Assembly: GCA_016859345.1 (NCBI GenBank)
Contig: CM029120.1
Location: 6,132,501 to 6,196,500, forward strand
Source of the DNA: Istiophorus platypterus
Lineage: Eukaryota; Chordata; Actinopteri; Istiophoriformes; Istiophoridae
Direction of reading: 5' to 3'
Length of the DNA stretch: 64,000 nt
Notes under the pieces: generated by a model
The model's database searches: none
Seen by the model: the letters and a program-made list of their open reading frames with translations, nothing else
What the model was told of the DNA's origin: nothing
Part shown: positions 39,028-52,009 of the stretch, in pieces
How positions within the stretch are numbered: position 1 is the stretch's first letter
How the letters are laid out: the number at the start of each line of letters is the position of its first letter
Made by a program: the position numbers and the translations under genes

Positions 39028-42000
39028 TTATGCACTGGGCACCAGGGAAAAGAGACGCTGTCTCTCCTTGAATGTGAGCTTTTCAGGAGCCTTCATCCTC
39101 TTAACTTGTTCCTCCTGGTTTCTGGAAATACACAATGACATGAGCAGAAATACTTGAATTTTATTACTTATTGGGGAATCATTTATAGGGACACAAGCAG
39201 TAGCTTGTGCTGTTTTAATATATAACCATAGAGTTCAGATTTATTTTACTCAGGGATTTTTTTTTCAAACACTTGTGAAGTGGAAAAAAATAATTTTAAG
39301 AAGCAGAATTGACTAATGTAATAATGTAATAAGCTAGCTCTGATAGTACACATCTGTCATGGGGAGAAATGCTTCATAAATAGCTTCATGATAGGTTTGA
39401 TTTTATTTCAGTGTTTTGCTTTCATTGCCAAAACATGTAAACTCACTCTTCTGATGCCACATTCTGGACATCCTCAGTCAGTCCAGTTGGTCTTTGACCT
39501 GCCAAACACAGAAAATGTTGCAACTGAAAATAAAGAAAATATATATGATGAAAACTGCCTCTTTTATGAAACTAATATCAAAATTTGTGATTATTTGTCA
39601 TGCATTAGTGAACTGTTACCGTGCTTTGCCTTGTCCTCCTTTTGGGAGAGATGATTTCCTGCTTCCTCTTCCAAGTCTTTTGATTCGCTGTTGATGTTTC
39701 CTCCAGAGCCTCTCTTGCTCTAAAGATAAGAGGAAATGATTAGATAGAAGTTTTTGTGGTAATATTTTGAGACAAGTAGCTGTAGCTGACTGACACATTG
39801 AGACCCACTGATATGTAAAGATATTCAGAGCGGATTCACACAGAGATTTTTAGAACAACTCTACTTTTACTGATCATTTTTCAGTATTTTCATACAATGC
39901 AAACTTATGTAATATGTTTATGATACATGACAAGTACCAATTAGGTTGGGAAAAGACTTAAATGTTAATTTTAAGCTAGTTATGTTTGTATCCACAGGTT
40001 ATTTAGTAATCAACTTTCCTTCAACCGGATTAATCTATGTCTTATTAATAATTGGCAACATTTCCCAGAAAACCTCTGGGCAGCACCCCCAAAACTGAAG
40101 TGCACATAAAAAAAGCCCATCACTGACAGCTGTTTACTTAACCATGTCTAAATATTTTGGGGTGGATTGTCCCTTTAACTAAGACCTTTGACATGTGTTT
40201 CACCTGTGCTCTTGTCTCAAGCTGCTGTAACATCACCATCATGTCCAAATCCTCCTCGTCCTCCTCGTCCCCTCTCTGCTGAACTTCCTGCAGCCTCTTC
40301 TGAAACTGCCACTCCAGGCTGAGCTTGCGGAGTCGGTCGTTCTCCTCCGCCGAGCGCTGCACCTTGGCCTGGAGCTCCTGCACCTCCTGCTCCAGGAGCT
40401 CCACCACCTGAAGCCTCTGCTGCTTCTCCAGCTTCTCCTGGGCCTCCCTCCTCCACGGGTCGCACAGCCCCTGGGGGTCTTTTTGCTTCACAGGACATGG
40501 GCCCTGCTTCTGCTGAGTGGGAGGTTCTTGGAAGGAAACGTGTTTTGTTGGAGTGATGCTTACTTGGGGTTTTGCTGCTTGACCCCTGAATATGCTGGGT
40601 CTTTGCTGCTGTACTGAAAATGAGGGCTGAGGTAGCTTTTTGGTTGCAGAAATGGGGCATGCATAAATATGGTTCGCTGTGTTCTGAGGACTCTGTTGAT
40701 GTCCAGTTACTTTCTGGCCCATATTCACTGAGAGCGAAGACAAACTCTGGAAGGTGGTGAGTGGAGGATTTGACTGTGTGTGCACTGCTCTGGTAATGGG
40801 GATGTCTATACGTATGGGCTGAACTGAGGGCGTAGGCGTGGGGTGCTGTGAAAACGGGGCTCTCCAGACACCAGCGCCAGTGGTGTGGGAGCCCTGCTGT
40901 TTTTTTTTGGGAGAGCCGTTATCGGAGAGGATGTCGTGGGTAGAAGCGCTGGAGCGAATTGGGAAAGATGAGTAGTGGCTCATGGTGTTTTTTGCGTTCC
41001 AGTCCTGCTGCTCCCACATGTTCCGCCGTTTGTCCAGCAGGGGGCCTCCACTGTCTACACACAAGTTTTCTTGTGAGCGTGCTTGACGCTAAAGAGGTGA
41101 ATAAAAAGATTGTCATTTCATGACAAATAAGTCAATATTCCTTTTTTTTACTGTTAAGCAAATAGAAGATATAATGATATATGACATTTTTGGAGCCAAA
41201 GGGATATAAAGATTTACCATCAGGGTCTTCTTAACGGAGCTCTGCCCATCTAATGGGGTCAAAGACACTTTAAATGTCTGCTGCTGTCGACTGCATTCAT
41301 ATATGTTCTTGTCCTGGGATTTGGGGTTGGGAAGTGTCAGGTATTCCCTGTGAAATGTCTAAATTGGAGCAAAAGAAGTAAAACAAAATTTTTCAGTTTG
41401 TGGGTGTGAAATTCATTAAAAAACAGTAGATATGTGTTACTATTCAGCTGACACACTTTTCTAACGCGACCCACTAAATTCAGATTCTTTTTTTCTAACA
41501 CAAAAAAGTTCTATGTATTTTTTTTAATCTTTTATTTTAAATTCTAACTTTCTGGCAATGGCTATAAGCTGTTTTTACATGAACATATGGAAACAATGTT
41601 CAGTATCAATAAAAGATCCTTGATTATATTTTTAGCCTTGCCTCTACCACAGAAAACTGAGGTTTATATCTCACATCAGTGCAAAGGTTGATACTGGAAA
41701 CAGCGGCGATGTTCCCAACTGGGTCAACAGGTTCGTCTCCATCCTCCAGGCAAAAGTCTGCTAAAATAAGGGCAAAATAAATACACCAGAGATGCTCTTA
41801 TGACTCACTCTCAAGTAATAAACATATTTTAAATTAAGGCATTACTGTATGTGCCCAGTAGCAATATGTCCTCAAAATAGAAGTGCACCCACTGGTCATA
41901 TTGGGGTTGGAGCGATACAGCTGTCTGTTTCGCTGCATTATCTGTTCTTTCTTCCTTCTGCTGCTTATGTGAAGCTGCTCTGAGGGACCAGCATCCATTG

Positions 42001-45000
42001 TACTGTGCAGCATGGGTGCTTCGGCATTGCTTTTACCGCCTTGCAGAGCAAGAGAAGGTATGGATTAGGCCGTGAAGGACCAAAAGTGAAAAAAAAAGGT
42101 TATTGATTTTCTGTTTATTTGATGCTTACCTGTAGTCCTCTCTGGAACCGCTTCCCTCAGCAGAGTCCCAAGGCCGTGGTAGCTCGCTCCAAACTTTGCA
42201 ACCTGTAAGGTCACGACTGGGCCGGTTTGCACCATGATAGCTGCTGCCCTGAAACAATATAAGATTAATATAGTCACCATCCATTTCACTGTCTTATTAT
42301 ACTGTCAGCAACGCAAACCTGTCACTACTTTATAAACTGTGGGAACTGCATAGTTTGCGTTTCATGCTTTTCATTGTGTCATCTCACTAGGTAGAGGACT
42401 TTTAATGTCGAAAAGAGTTTCGGGAGTAAAAGTTGTCCATCTGCTACCTGTTGGCCATCTGAAAGAGGTTTTATTATATTATCTGTGGAAAAAATACTTT
42501 GTATTAGACATTCAGTATTTGTTTGTGTGTGAGTGTCTTCACTTTTATTTTGTGACATTATCCTATCACTGCCAGATTGATGTGTAGCTACCTTTCTTGG
42601 TTGAGGCCAACGAGGCTATGACCATCCACACTGAGCAGCTGGTCGCCGACGGTTAACCTGCCATTCTGCACACAGAAAAAACTCCAAAAGGTCTAGTTAA
42701 ATCTTTCCTCATATAATTTCATCAAAACTATCCTTTTGTTCTTTTTTTCACATGTCAAGTTCAGCGGAGTCAAAAATATGTTGGAACTCACCATTTCAGC
42801 CGGTCCTCCCTTGACAATAGATTTGATATAAATCCCGAGGTTACCCTGCTGTGCTCCCTGTGGCAAGATTATAGGGAGGGTGTTAATTAGCTGATACATC
42901 TAGCAGATAGTTTTTGTTTTTGAATAGTTCTGTTGAATGAGCACATTGCAATTAGGGAAAAACGTTTGGTCAAAACTGAGGCTGTCACCTTGGCGGCCAC
43001 GATGCTGACCCCCATCCCACTGTTTAGAGGTTTGTTCAGTGTGATAGTCACAACCTCCGGCTCTCTGTGTGATGGCTGTTGAGGAATATAAAATGTATGA
43101 CAGCTGCAAAAATGATTGATTTAATCTTGAAATCAAATTATATTTCAACACATCCGGTATTTACCAAGTATGTGCTCTCTGCCGGGGGTGTAGATTCACT
43201 GAAATACACCGTCCAATCACCTTTGGAGTTTGGCTTGGATGTTAAAGAGCAGAGACCTGGAAAGCAAGGATGTCATCCAGTACTAATACTAGACAAATAA
43301 CATATTTTAGGTGTGTCTCAGATAAAATACATCCCTGGGATAAGATTTTCAGATTTTGACATTGTGCAAACATGACAGATGACTGCTAGTCCCATACCTT
43401 TCCGGCAAATTGGCTCCAAAAACTCCCTAAACCCTGAAGGGATTCCTCTCACAGTGTCGCAGGAGTATCCTCCCTCTGGCAGCAGGAAGGGCAGGTGGAG
43501 GTCGAGGCTCTCCTCCAGCTGGATGTCCCGTCCTTCGCTCCGAATCAGGTTGTCCGCCGAGGCCACAGCAGCCGTCACCACTGCATCGATCAAATCCTGC
43601 AGCGAGGATGACAGGTGGATCAGACGGCAGAAATATTTTAGGGAAGAGGCCGTTCTGGTAAATAGATTGACATTTGTCATTCTTTGACAAGGCTCCAATC
43701 TGCCTGCGGTGGCCCTGAGCAAAATACTGAGGACCCTCCTGCAGATTCTCCAGATGACCGTGACCTCAGTGGAAAGGCAGAAAAGATTTATTTTGATTTA
43801 GAGTGGTAGTAGTTGTAGGGACAGTGGTATCACTAAAAGTACAGTAGTAAGCTGGAGTTTTAGTAGAAGCAGTAGTTATTAGTTTATTTAATATACTGAG
43901 TCGTCACCAGTTAAAAGCAACTGAACACATTTTCTTTTTACCAGTACTTAGTAATATTTTGAGGTACAGCTATTTTACTGGGGTATTTCCATTATATGCT
44001 ACTTTATACCTCTATTCTACATTACCTCAGCAAATATTGTACTTTTTACTCTTAGTACTTTTGTCTGTTTTTTAAAGTTTAATAAATATATTTGACAGGT
44101 ATAGTTAATTTGCAGATTAAGATTAAATTTACACAGTCTACAGCATTACCAGATTATAAAACATAATGCACAGCAATATGTGAAGTAGTTAAATATAAAT
44201 AAACTACTAAATATGTAATTCTTGTTTATGAAGAAAAAACATCAGTAGTATGCAGTAATAATACTGCTGTATAATGAGTAGTTTTGCTTTTAAAACTTTA
44301 CTGTATGTATACTTTGTTTATGATTTTTACACACTTTAGTCGAGTGAGATTTTGAACGCAGGACTTTCACTTATATTACTTTGTACTGGCTCAAGTAAAA
44401 TGATCTAAATACTCCTATCACCACCGGCGGTGGCGGTTTTACTGGAAAGTAATAGGCAGCTGTAAGCAGAAGAAGTACGTAGCTTTAGCAGTTAACAAAC
44501 CAACTTTCCTCTGAAATTTCTACAACCATCCTCCTGCTCTCTCCTCTTCCCCGCTGCCACATTTGCCACACTCCTTTCGACTAATGCTCGATTCTGGTCC
44601 TCGGTTCATTTTTATGAACGCATGCTCATTTAAAAACGTGATCTATTTTTGGCTTCCTTTGCAAATCCTTCACATTATTAATTTTCCTCTGACTCGTGAA
44701 TGTGCAGTCATCCATAGGAATGTCACACTCAGCGCCATCACTTGAATTCTATATAGAGTTGCTGGATCTCTACTCAAACATCTGGCCAGCTGTCTGAACA
44801 GTTGTTCTTCACGTTAGCTAGCGACAAAACCTCATGAGTCAAAGCGCGACACAGCCCTCGTAGCTTCCACGCCGTTGGCCCATTGCAATGCTAACCGAGC
44901 TAACAGCATCGCGATCCGCCGCCGCCTCTTTTGTTAAATGTTGAAATCTGGATCCATGCACGTAATGGCGGTTTTTCTTAGCTGAGCTCTTCGGAGCGTA

Positions 45001-48000
45001 AACACGTGCCGTAACGGCCGCGGCCATTTTGGAGTAAAGGCGGGACGTTTGTACTTGAGCGGGGCCTCGTCCGCCGCGGCCGCGGCCGCCGACGCCCTCC
45101 GCTCTGTTTGGCCCTCGTCGCCCGCCGTCAATCAGCCGACTTTGCCGCTAACGTCCGTCCGTTTCGACAACGTGCGGAGTTTCCCGACCGTCCGTCGACG
45201 ACCACGACCGCTTCACCTCGACGGGGTCAGTGTTTGACTGGACGGGGCCGAGCGTCGGTTGCTGGCCGCCGTCCGTCGGTGCTCCGGCTGCGGTAAGTTG
45301 CTGTTTGTTTGTTCGGCTAAGTCGAGGGAAGCTTGACTAACGTCGTCGTCCTTCTTCTCTCCTGCGGCTGCTTCGTTTACGCCATTAAGCTGCTCTCATC
45401 TATGTGCGATATTTGCAGCGGTGATAATTGCAAATTGATTTCCAGTAGGGGCTGAGATAATATTTTTTTTTAAAATGTTTGTTTACTTCTGGTTGTTGCT
45501 TGAGACCATAATAAGTTTTGAGCCTCTATTATCTATTAAACCTTTAGCCGCCACCTTTTAACATCACAAGTTAGCATTTCTTTTTAAATGGTATTGGGGA
45601 AGGTCATCCCTAAATCACTCATGCAAACAATTGCATAAGAAACACATGTATTCTGTTTGCTGTATGATTAACAATATATATATATATATTTTTAAACATC
45701 CTCATCTAGACAATGTAGAATGAATGTTGAAGTTGCTTGAGTTTGAGTGTGGTTGAACTGGGTTTATAGCATATTTCCAGCTAGGTTATTGCTGTTTGTT
45801 TCAAGGGGGCTTCTATTGGCTTATTGCAAACCCAGACTCTAACAGAGAGTAATGCTGTAAATGAAAGCTGTCATGCCCTTGTACAGAATTAATGTTCTGT
45901 AATAATAGCTTAATGGGAAATTTGATTTGGTCTTTGTCAGTCATGGGATAGGTAGTCACATTATCATTTTTTTTCACAAACCTCATATTTAGCAAAGTAT
46001 TAAAGAAATATTTCACTCAGAAACAATCTGGTAATGTGACAGCTCGCTTTACTATCCTCCATATATTATTCATGATCATATTCATTATAGTTAATTATTC
46101 ATAATATTAAATCTATACTGCCGAGCTTCTGTTCTTGGTTGGAGGCTGCTGCTACACTCAGCCACTCTTATTTTAAAACTCAAGATTATATCTATATAGT
46201 GTTCATCTGCTTTGTACAGTTATCAGTACCAAATACCCCAAGTATTAACTCGGTATGCTCTCTATCCACATGAGTTGGCTACTGAGCTCTCATTATTAGT
46301 ATTACTTTTAATTCCTAGACTATTCCTCTTGATATCAAAAATCTTTTGCAAGGATTTGTCTCAAAAGCAGCATCGTAGTTATGTTTGGAATATTAGGAAA
46401 ACAACATCCAAAGTACTCACATGTGGGATGTGAGGCTCACTGTCTGCATAGAGGTAGCCGGCTAGCAACATCTGCAGCTGCAGTGAGTTCAATTTGAAAC
46501 AGGTATTCTGGATGTCCTTCGCGTCTTGCATCGAGTACTTGTTCATGGTCAGGAGTGTGGTTGCCTAGAAACAGCCAGGCAACGCTATTTTAACAGCTTG
46601 TACTAATGCAATATCACTTATGTGTTCAGACACCGAATAAAAGCTCGAGGTAAAAATTGCAAAGCAAAAGCAAGTTCTCTCACAAAGAAGCTCATTTACC
46701 GAGTATATAATATAGATGGCCTTAGATGTTTTCATCAGACTTTTTTTAATGTAACTAACCTAATCTGGATGACTAAACCAAGAATCGAATAAATTTGACC
46801 AATATTCTGCCCCCAAGAATTAAGGGGACACAGAATTTTCCCCCCAAATGCTGTCTTGCATCAGTGGAATTTGCTCTGAAGCACCATTTGATTTACAGTT
46901 CTTTAAAACAAGGTGCTGTAGTGTACCAAGGTGCTGTAGTGTCACCAAACTTAACATTACTGAACAAAAAAAAAAAAACACAACAAAAAAAAATCTAGAG
47001 AATACTTGATTAGGGTTTTAAATAGTTTTTGTGGTAGGAGACAATGATGTGATATTTTCTAAAAGCCCAGTCTAAGCCTTGTTTTTACCGATATTCAGAC
47101 ACATGGTAAAGGGAGGGACCGACCTGGACAAGGTGTCCGAGGTGGCAGTCAGCTGCCAGCTCCAGGCCCTGTCTCTCCGCCCAGCCTTCGATGGCAGTAA
47201 GCCTCTGGCGAAGGGCCGCTCCCCAGTAGTGGGAGCGTAGGCCTGGAGTGCTTCCCTCTGGGCTCATGAGCTGGTTGAAGAGCCAGGCACTGATGAAATG
47301 GAAGAGCTGGGAGAAGAGCTGGATGGTGAGGGCAGGGTTGACCCGACAGCGGCGTAACAGAGACATGGTGTTCATCAAGGTGTTCAGCACCATCTCTGTA
47401 ACAGGCAGGGCAGGAATGCTAAAACTTCAGGATAGTATTCGATAAAGGGGGCCAAGTGTCTCGCAGCATTGCAGCTATACGCTGAACTGAGTAAAATAAT
47501 TATTGTTTAAGTATTAGAGTAATGAATGTTTACCTATACCAGCCGGCAAGGGACCATGTTGCTCAGGATCAATCAGAAAAGTTGGCAAGTGCTTCGTTAA
47601 CTCATTCTGTAGACACTGTAGCAGGCAACTTTGGAGAATAAAATACACATATAAAAACGTAGCCTTTAGCTTACGATCCATATAACTGTTTTGCATTTTT
47701 ACACTTGTTTTAATGACTTCACTCTAATGACCATACAACCTGGGTTGGGAGAATTTGTTCACTGTCAGCAACTAAATACACAGAAATATCTTACAATAAA
47801 CAATATTCTAGCGCTGAAACTGACATTTTTAATTATTGACCAATTTGTCAATTATTTTCTGAGTAGTTGCTAAGTCTATTTAATATTATAAAACATTGAC
47901 AAATGCAATCGACCTTCAGGCGAGCCTGAGGGATCATCATCACGTTGCTCATTTTGTCCAAATAAGAGCCTAGAATCAATTTACAGTGATTTATAGTACA

Positions 48001-51000
48001 GAGACGTTCCTCAAAATTGAGCCAGCAAATATTTGATATATTTCTGTGATAAACGACGTAGTCAGTTACCTGATTATCAAAATTTTTGATTAATTTTCAG
48101 ATGCTAAACTAATTTATTATTAATTGTTTCCCTGATACAATATTCACATGGCAGGGAAAATGAATGCTAGAGTAGCACCGTGCTGAAGTGCTTGTGTACT
48201 GTTTACTGTATGGTTGGGATTTGGCAGGTCAAGTTTGCTTTTGCAGTGGAAGAAGAACCTATTTTTAAAGTGGTTTGTTTTGGTGCATAGAGACTTGCGG
48301 TGCCTGTAAGAGGGCAAAAGCAGGGTGAGCAGAGTCAGATTTGATTTTAGCTACACTTTAGATTAAATGTTTACAGTACAGTGACTTGTTTGATGAGAGG
48401 GAGAAAGCTGGGATCTTAGAAAGTCTGTTGCATGTCTGCTGCAGTTTAACTCTGAATTCAAATGCACTAAAACTCCACGGTTCTGAACATCTGCTGTTTT
48501 ACCTGTAAGATTTGTGAACAAGGTGGGAGAGATCCAGCTGACTTTGTTGTGTGAGTGGGCCGAGGTCTCTGTCATGCTTGAAGAAATTCAGCAGCTCAGA
48601 GGAGTTGGCCATCCAGAAGGCAAGAGCCCCGGCGATGGTCTGCTGCCTCTGAAGGGCATATACAACAGCAGTGTCATTTAAACTCAAAGAACATCTGGTA
48701 TCTAGTTTGCTAATAAGCTGTTCCAGTTATTCAGTCTGATCCGTGCAGATGCAAGAGAAGCGAGTGGCTTCTTATACTTGCCTGGATGACCTTTCCCGTC
48801 ATGGTCACCATTATTTTAGTGATCGCGGTCACACTTTGTGTTTTTCCTGGGGGCGGAGAGCCCGGCCTGTAATGACGCTGCAGCGCAAAGCGTCCCGCAG
48901 CATAGAGGATGTATGCAGGTGAGAGCTTGAAATGAACTGTGGAGCTGTTGGTGTAATTTATGACTGCAGACAGGAAGGCTTCCTCAGCTGAAATATAAAA
49001 GACACCGGCAGGGGGCAGGAGGGCATTATGACAGGGAAGTGCAATGAGCTTCCAACTGACAAATGTTAAACTAGAAAATAACACTTTTTATCTCATACTC
49101 ACAGTTGTCACAGAATTTAATCCCAAATGGTAATCCAGACTGATCTGAAAAATCAGGAAGAAGACTTCCTGTATGCTTTACTTCTGTAGTTTAGCAAAGA
49201 GAAATATATTCAGTATGCTATGAAATATAGTCCCTATTGACTGGAAGTGAAATATGCCTGTATTGTATGCATGGAAGGTACATTGCTCATGCACTAGGCT
49301 GCACTGTCGAAATCTAGTGCATGTACGATTTGCAGATTACTCACCTGGGGCAGTGTGCCTTTGTTGCTTTCTGTTTTCAGTGCACTGTTTTGTGTCATGG
49401 TTAGACACACAAATGCTGTTGTTCAGTGGCTTTTCAGTTGACCTGGATATGGGTTTAAAGGGATGGGATGTTTTTTCTGTCAGTTAGGTAAAGCAGCCCT
49501 TGGACCAGTTGTCCGAAAAAGAAATATTGATAATGAACCATGAAGCTTTTTACCCATTCTCATCTCCTGAAACCTTGTCAGCAGCTTTACTTTTCTCTGT
49601 CTTCTTTTCTTTTCTTGATAGTGTTCTCTTGAAGTTTTGGATCATGCCTCCTTTCTCCTTCTCATGACAATTTTCCTTTATTGTTCAGCGAATAAAAAAA
49701 CACAAATATGAGTTTTGTGTGTGAGTGTAGGAAGTAACTACCGTCTACCGTAAACAACTTCATAATTTACAGTCAAGATATGGCTGGTTAATTCATGCAA
49801 TAAGTAAAATAGGCGAAGGATACCTGGAAACTCTGATTGTCTTTCTTGAGCACAAAACGTCCTTCTCTGTTGTCCGAGTTCCAGTTTAATTGAACAATCA
49901 AAGGTCTCTCATTCAGGTCCAACTTGCGTTCTTAACTCAAATATAAAGCAAAGACAAATGATCAGAGCCTAAACCATAACATTTTATGGAACTACTGGAC
50001 CAAGAGAAATCACATAAACAGTCTAAATGAGCAGTGGCCATGGGGCATTATAGCATGCTGTACAGTAATTGGTATTTATCAGTATGCGGTCTTTTTTTGA
50101 TCGTATGTTACATGAATTGTTTAAATGGAAAAAAAATACAGTCTGAAATTAACAATTATTTTCATTAGAGAGGAATATGCCATATAGTTTTTTGATTTTC
50201 AGATTAATTGTTTGGTCTATAAACTCTCAGAAAACTGCAGTTAAAAAACTAAAGATGTTCAGTTTTAGGGCTGCAACTCATGATTATTTCCATTATCAGT
50301 TATTTGGTTATTATTTTCCCATGAATCATCCATGACGTCTCAAAATTCTGTGAAAATACCCATCACAACAGCCCAGATCGCAATTTATCATTTATCTTGT
50401 TATGTTTGACCAAAAGTCCAAAATCCAAAGACATTCAGTTTATAATAATGTGTGTCTAAGAAAAGCAGCAAATCCTCTAGTGTTAGAATCTGGGACCGGA
50501 GTATGTGGCATTTCCCATTGTTTTTGTTGACTGAAATACTTAATTGAATTAGAAGATAGTCAATAGTCAACTAATCCAGCAATCGTTTCATCTCTAATTC
50601 AATTATCTGTCTTATAAGACATACTAAAGCAGGATAACTTCTTATTTAAGACACTGAAACCAGAAGTTTGGCAATTTTGCTTGAAAATCCGTTGACAACA
50701 ATCAAAATTGTTGTCAATTCATTTTCTGTCACTTGTCTAATTGACTTAATTGTATTATCTTTAAACAAATACAGTATTAACATATGCTTTTTTATACATT
50801 TAATGTACAGTTCATTGGCTGCAAACCACACCAAAGAGGCAAAGAAGGAGCCAGACTCAGTCTAACTGAATGTTTGGTACCTTCAGTGACTTTCAGTACC
50901 TACCCTTTTTGGCCTGGATCTCATACAGGGAATAACTAGTAGTCAGCATTTTCATATCAGGCCTGAATTTCTCTGAGAGAATTTCAATAATCTCATGAGT

Positions 51001-51391
51001 TGAAGAGTTGCTGCAAACACGCAGGCACTTTGTGGCGACATTTCCTTCAACATGGTCCTCAAAGTAGAAGCGCATCACGCCATGAAACTCCAGGTTCTGC
51101 TGGCAAACGGAAAACAGTTTTAGTTTTTTAATGTATCCTGCGGTTTCTGTTGCTTTCATGCTTATGTACCTTATGTTAAATGAGGCAGAGAGGCAGAAGA
51201 TTGCAAATGTGACAGTGAAGCATAAGCCAAAGATAAATAAATCCAGGGCAGGAGTCCTTACAAACACGTTCACTAAACGTACTCCCAACACTGTATAGTC
51301 ACAAGAAAATGTACTATAAAATCAGATCAGAATTGTTGTGAGGATGTAAAAACACTTCAACACTAATTTCCATTTTAAATTACTAGCTTGA

Positions 51392-51433
<42 letters not shown>

Positions 51434-52009
51434 AAGAATTTGACTATTGTTGTGTTTCTCACACTTCTCTCAGTTGCATGAGTTTAATTAGTTCTCCATA
51501 CTGTCCACATTGCTGACAGTTTGTTTTTCTAGGGCTGCAACTAACCATTATGCTTGTTATTAATTAAAATACCTTTTTTTCCAGAATTAATCAATCCACT
51601 GTTTTTGTCGAGTGACCAACTAGTAACTTGACGGAAAAATAATCAGCAACTATTTTGACATTTATGGTGAAAAATGCTACATATTCTCTGGTTTCAGCTT
51701 CTCAAATGGCAAGACTTATGGCTTGGTCAATGGTCAAAATAATAAATGCAGCTCTACTTAAGTACATTACCATAGTTACTGGTAACATGTCATTGAAACA
51801 GCTCTGAAGGTACATCTAAAACTGTGGCATTGACAGTTGTGCAGAGGATGTAGATTAACCCAAATTTAAACTTTGGGAGGTTTGTGAAGCCAGTCTGATG
51901 CTTGCAGTTGACTCACCTCATCGGGTTGACTTATTTCAAACAGATCCAGTCTGTTGTTGTTCCATTGACTGATGACTTTGGCCAGCTTCTCTCGCTCTTC
52001 CTCTGGCAT
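39028..52009 (-). CDS. afdn-like: afadin-like protein, reduced RA-DIL-PDZ form (1219 aa)
   Basis: Afadin links nectins and Ras/Rap signalling to F-actin at adherens junctions. Exons in transcription order: 51917-52009, 50904-51096, 49824-49930, 49554-49675, 49345-49442, 49103-49144, 48782-48987, 48503-48648, 47534-47628, 47124-47395, 46421-46564, 43398-43596, 43165-43256, 42989-43075, 42792-42857, 42592-42665, 42130-42248, 41893-42039, 41675-41760, 41218-41358, 40204-41088, 39620-39719, 39447-39498, 39028-39121. All phases close, giving 1220 codons. Residues about 20-131 are RA1 (NRLDLFEISQP, LEFHGVMRFYF). About 140-160 is the basic MIQNFKRTLSRKEKK linker. About 210-510 is the dilute domain (INYTNSSTVHFKLSP, AGALAFWMANSSELLNF). 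About 610-700 is the PDZ (SGMGVSIVAAK, GDQLLSVDG). About 1050-1138 is the coiled-coil block (SAEENDRLRKL, LEWQFQKRLQE). The end has KLTFKERQRLF. RA2, FHA and the long charged helix are absent, against about 1820 aa in human afadin. Confidence 0.93.
43930..44428 (+). mobile_element. dispersed repeat family C, near full length
   Basis: In the afadin-like intron. Has TTTTGAGGTACAGCTATTTT, CTACTTTATACCTCTATTCT, ATTGTACTTTTTACTCTTAG, and near its end GATTTTGAACGCAGGACTTT, in the usual family order. No coding capacity. Confidence 0.75.
44860..45310 (+). promoter_or_regulatory. CpG-island promoter and candidate first exon facing +, inside the afadin-like intron
   Basis: A sharply GC- and CpG-rich block (GCCGCGGCCGCGGCCGCC at about 45073) in AT-rich surroundings. 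It has a YY1-type GCGGCCATTTTGG word near 45019. It ends at a canonical + strand donor, GGCTGCG|GTAAGT, at 45292/45293. No downstream + strand coding exon is recognised up to the window end. It lies between afadin-like exons 11 and 12 but is antisense to them. The transcript is unknown: a non-coding antisense RNA, or a gene whose body lies right of the window. Confidence 0.5.
47811..48130. mobile_element. dispersed repeat family B, diverged copy
   Basis: In an afadin-like intron. Contains GACCAATTTGTCAATTATTT at the left and GATTATCAAAATTTTTGATT with TTAATTTTCAGATGCTAAAC at the right. Confidence 0.55.
50145..50765. mobile_element. nested pair of family B repeats
   Basis: An inner copy, 50267-50595, begins AGGGCTGCAACTCATGATTA and ends CAATCGTTTCATCTCT. 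Flanking it are two halves of an older copy: left half with GATTAATTGTTTGGTCTATA, right half with TTTGGCAATTTTGCTTGAAA and TTGTCAATTCATTTTCTGTC. Both lie in the afadin-like intron between exons 2 and 3. Confidence 0.6.
51394..51433. repeat. (TAG)n microsatellite
   Basis: About 13 perfect TAG units in the first afadin-like intron. Confidence 0.95.
51531..51730. mobile_element. dispersed repeat family B, rearranged copy
   Basis: Starts AGGGCTGCAACTAACCATTA. The right part GGTGAAAAATGCTACATATT and CTGGTTTCAGCTTCTCAAAT is the family interior in opposite orientation, so an internal inversion or second partial copy is likely. Confidence 0.55.

Noticed and set aside
40217..40660. 147-codon alternative minus frame
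   Set aside because: Out-of-frame shadow of the long afadin-like exon 40204-41088.
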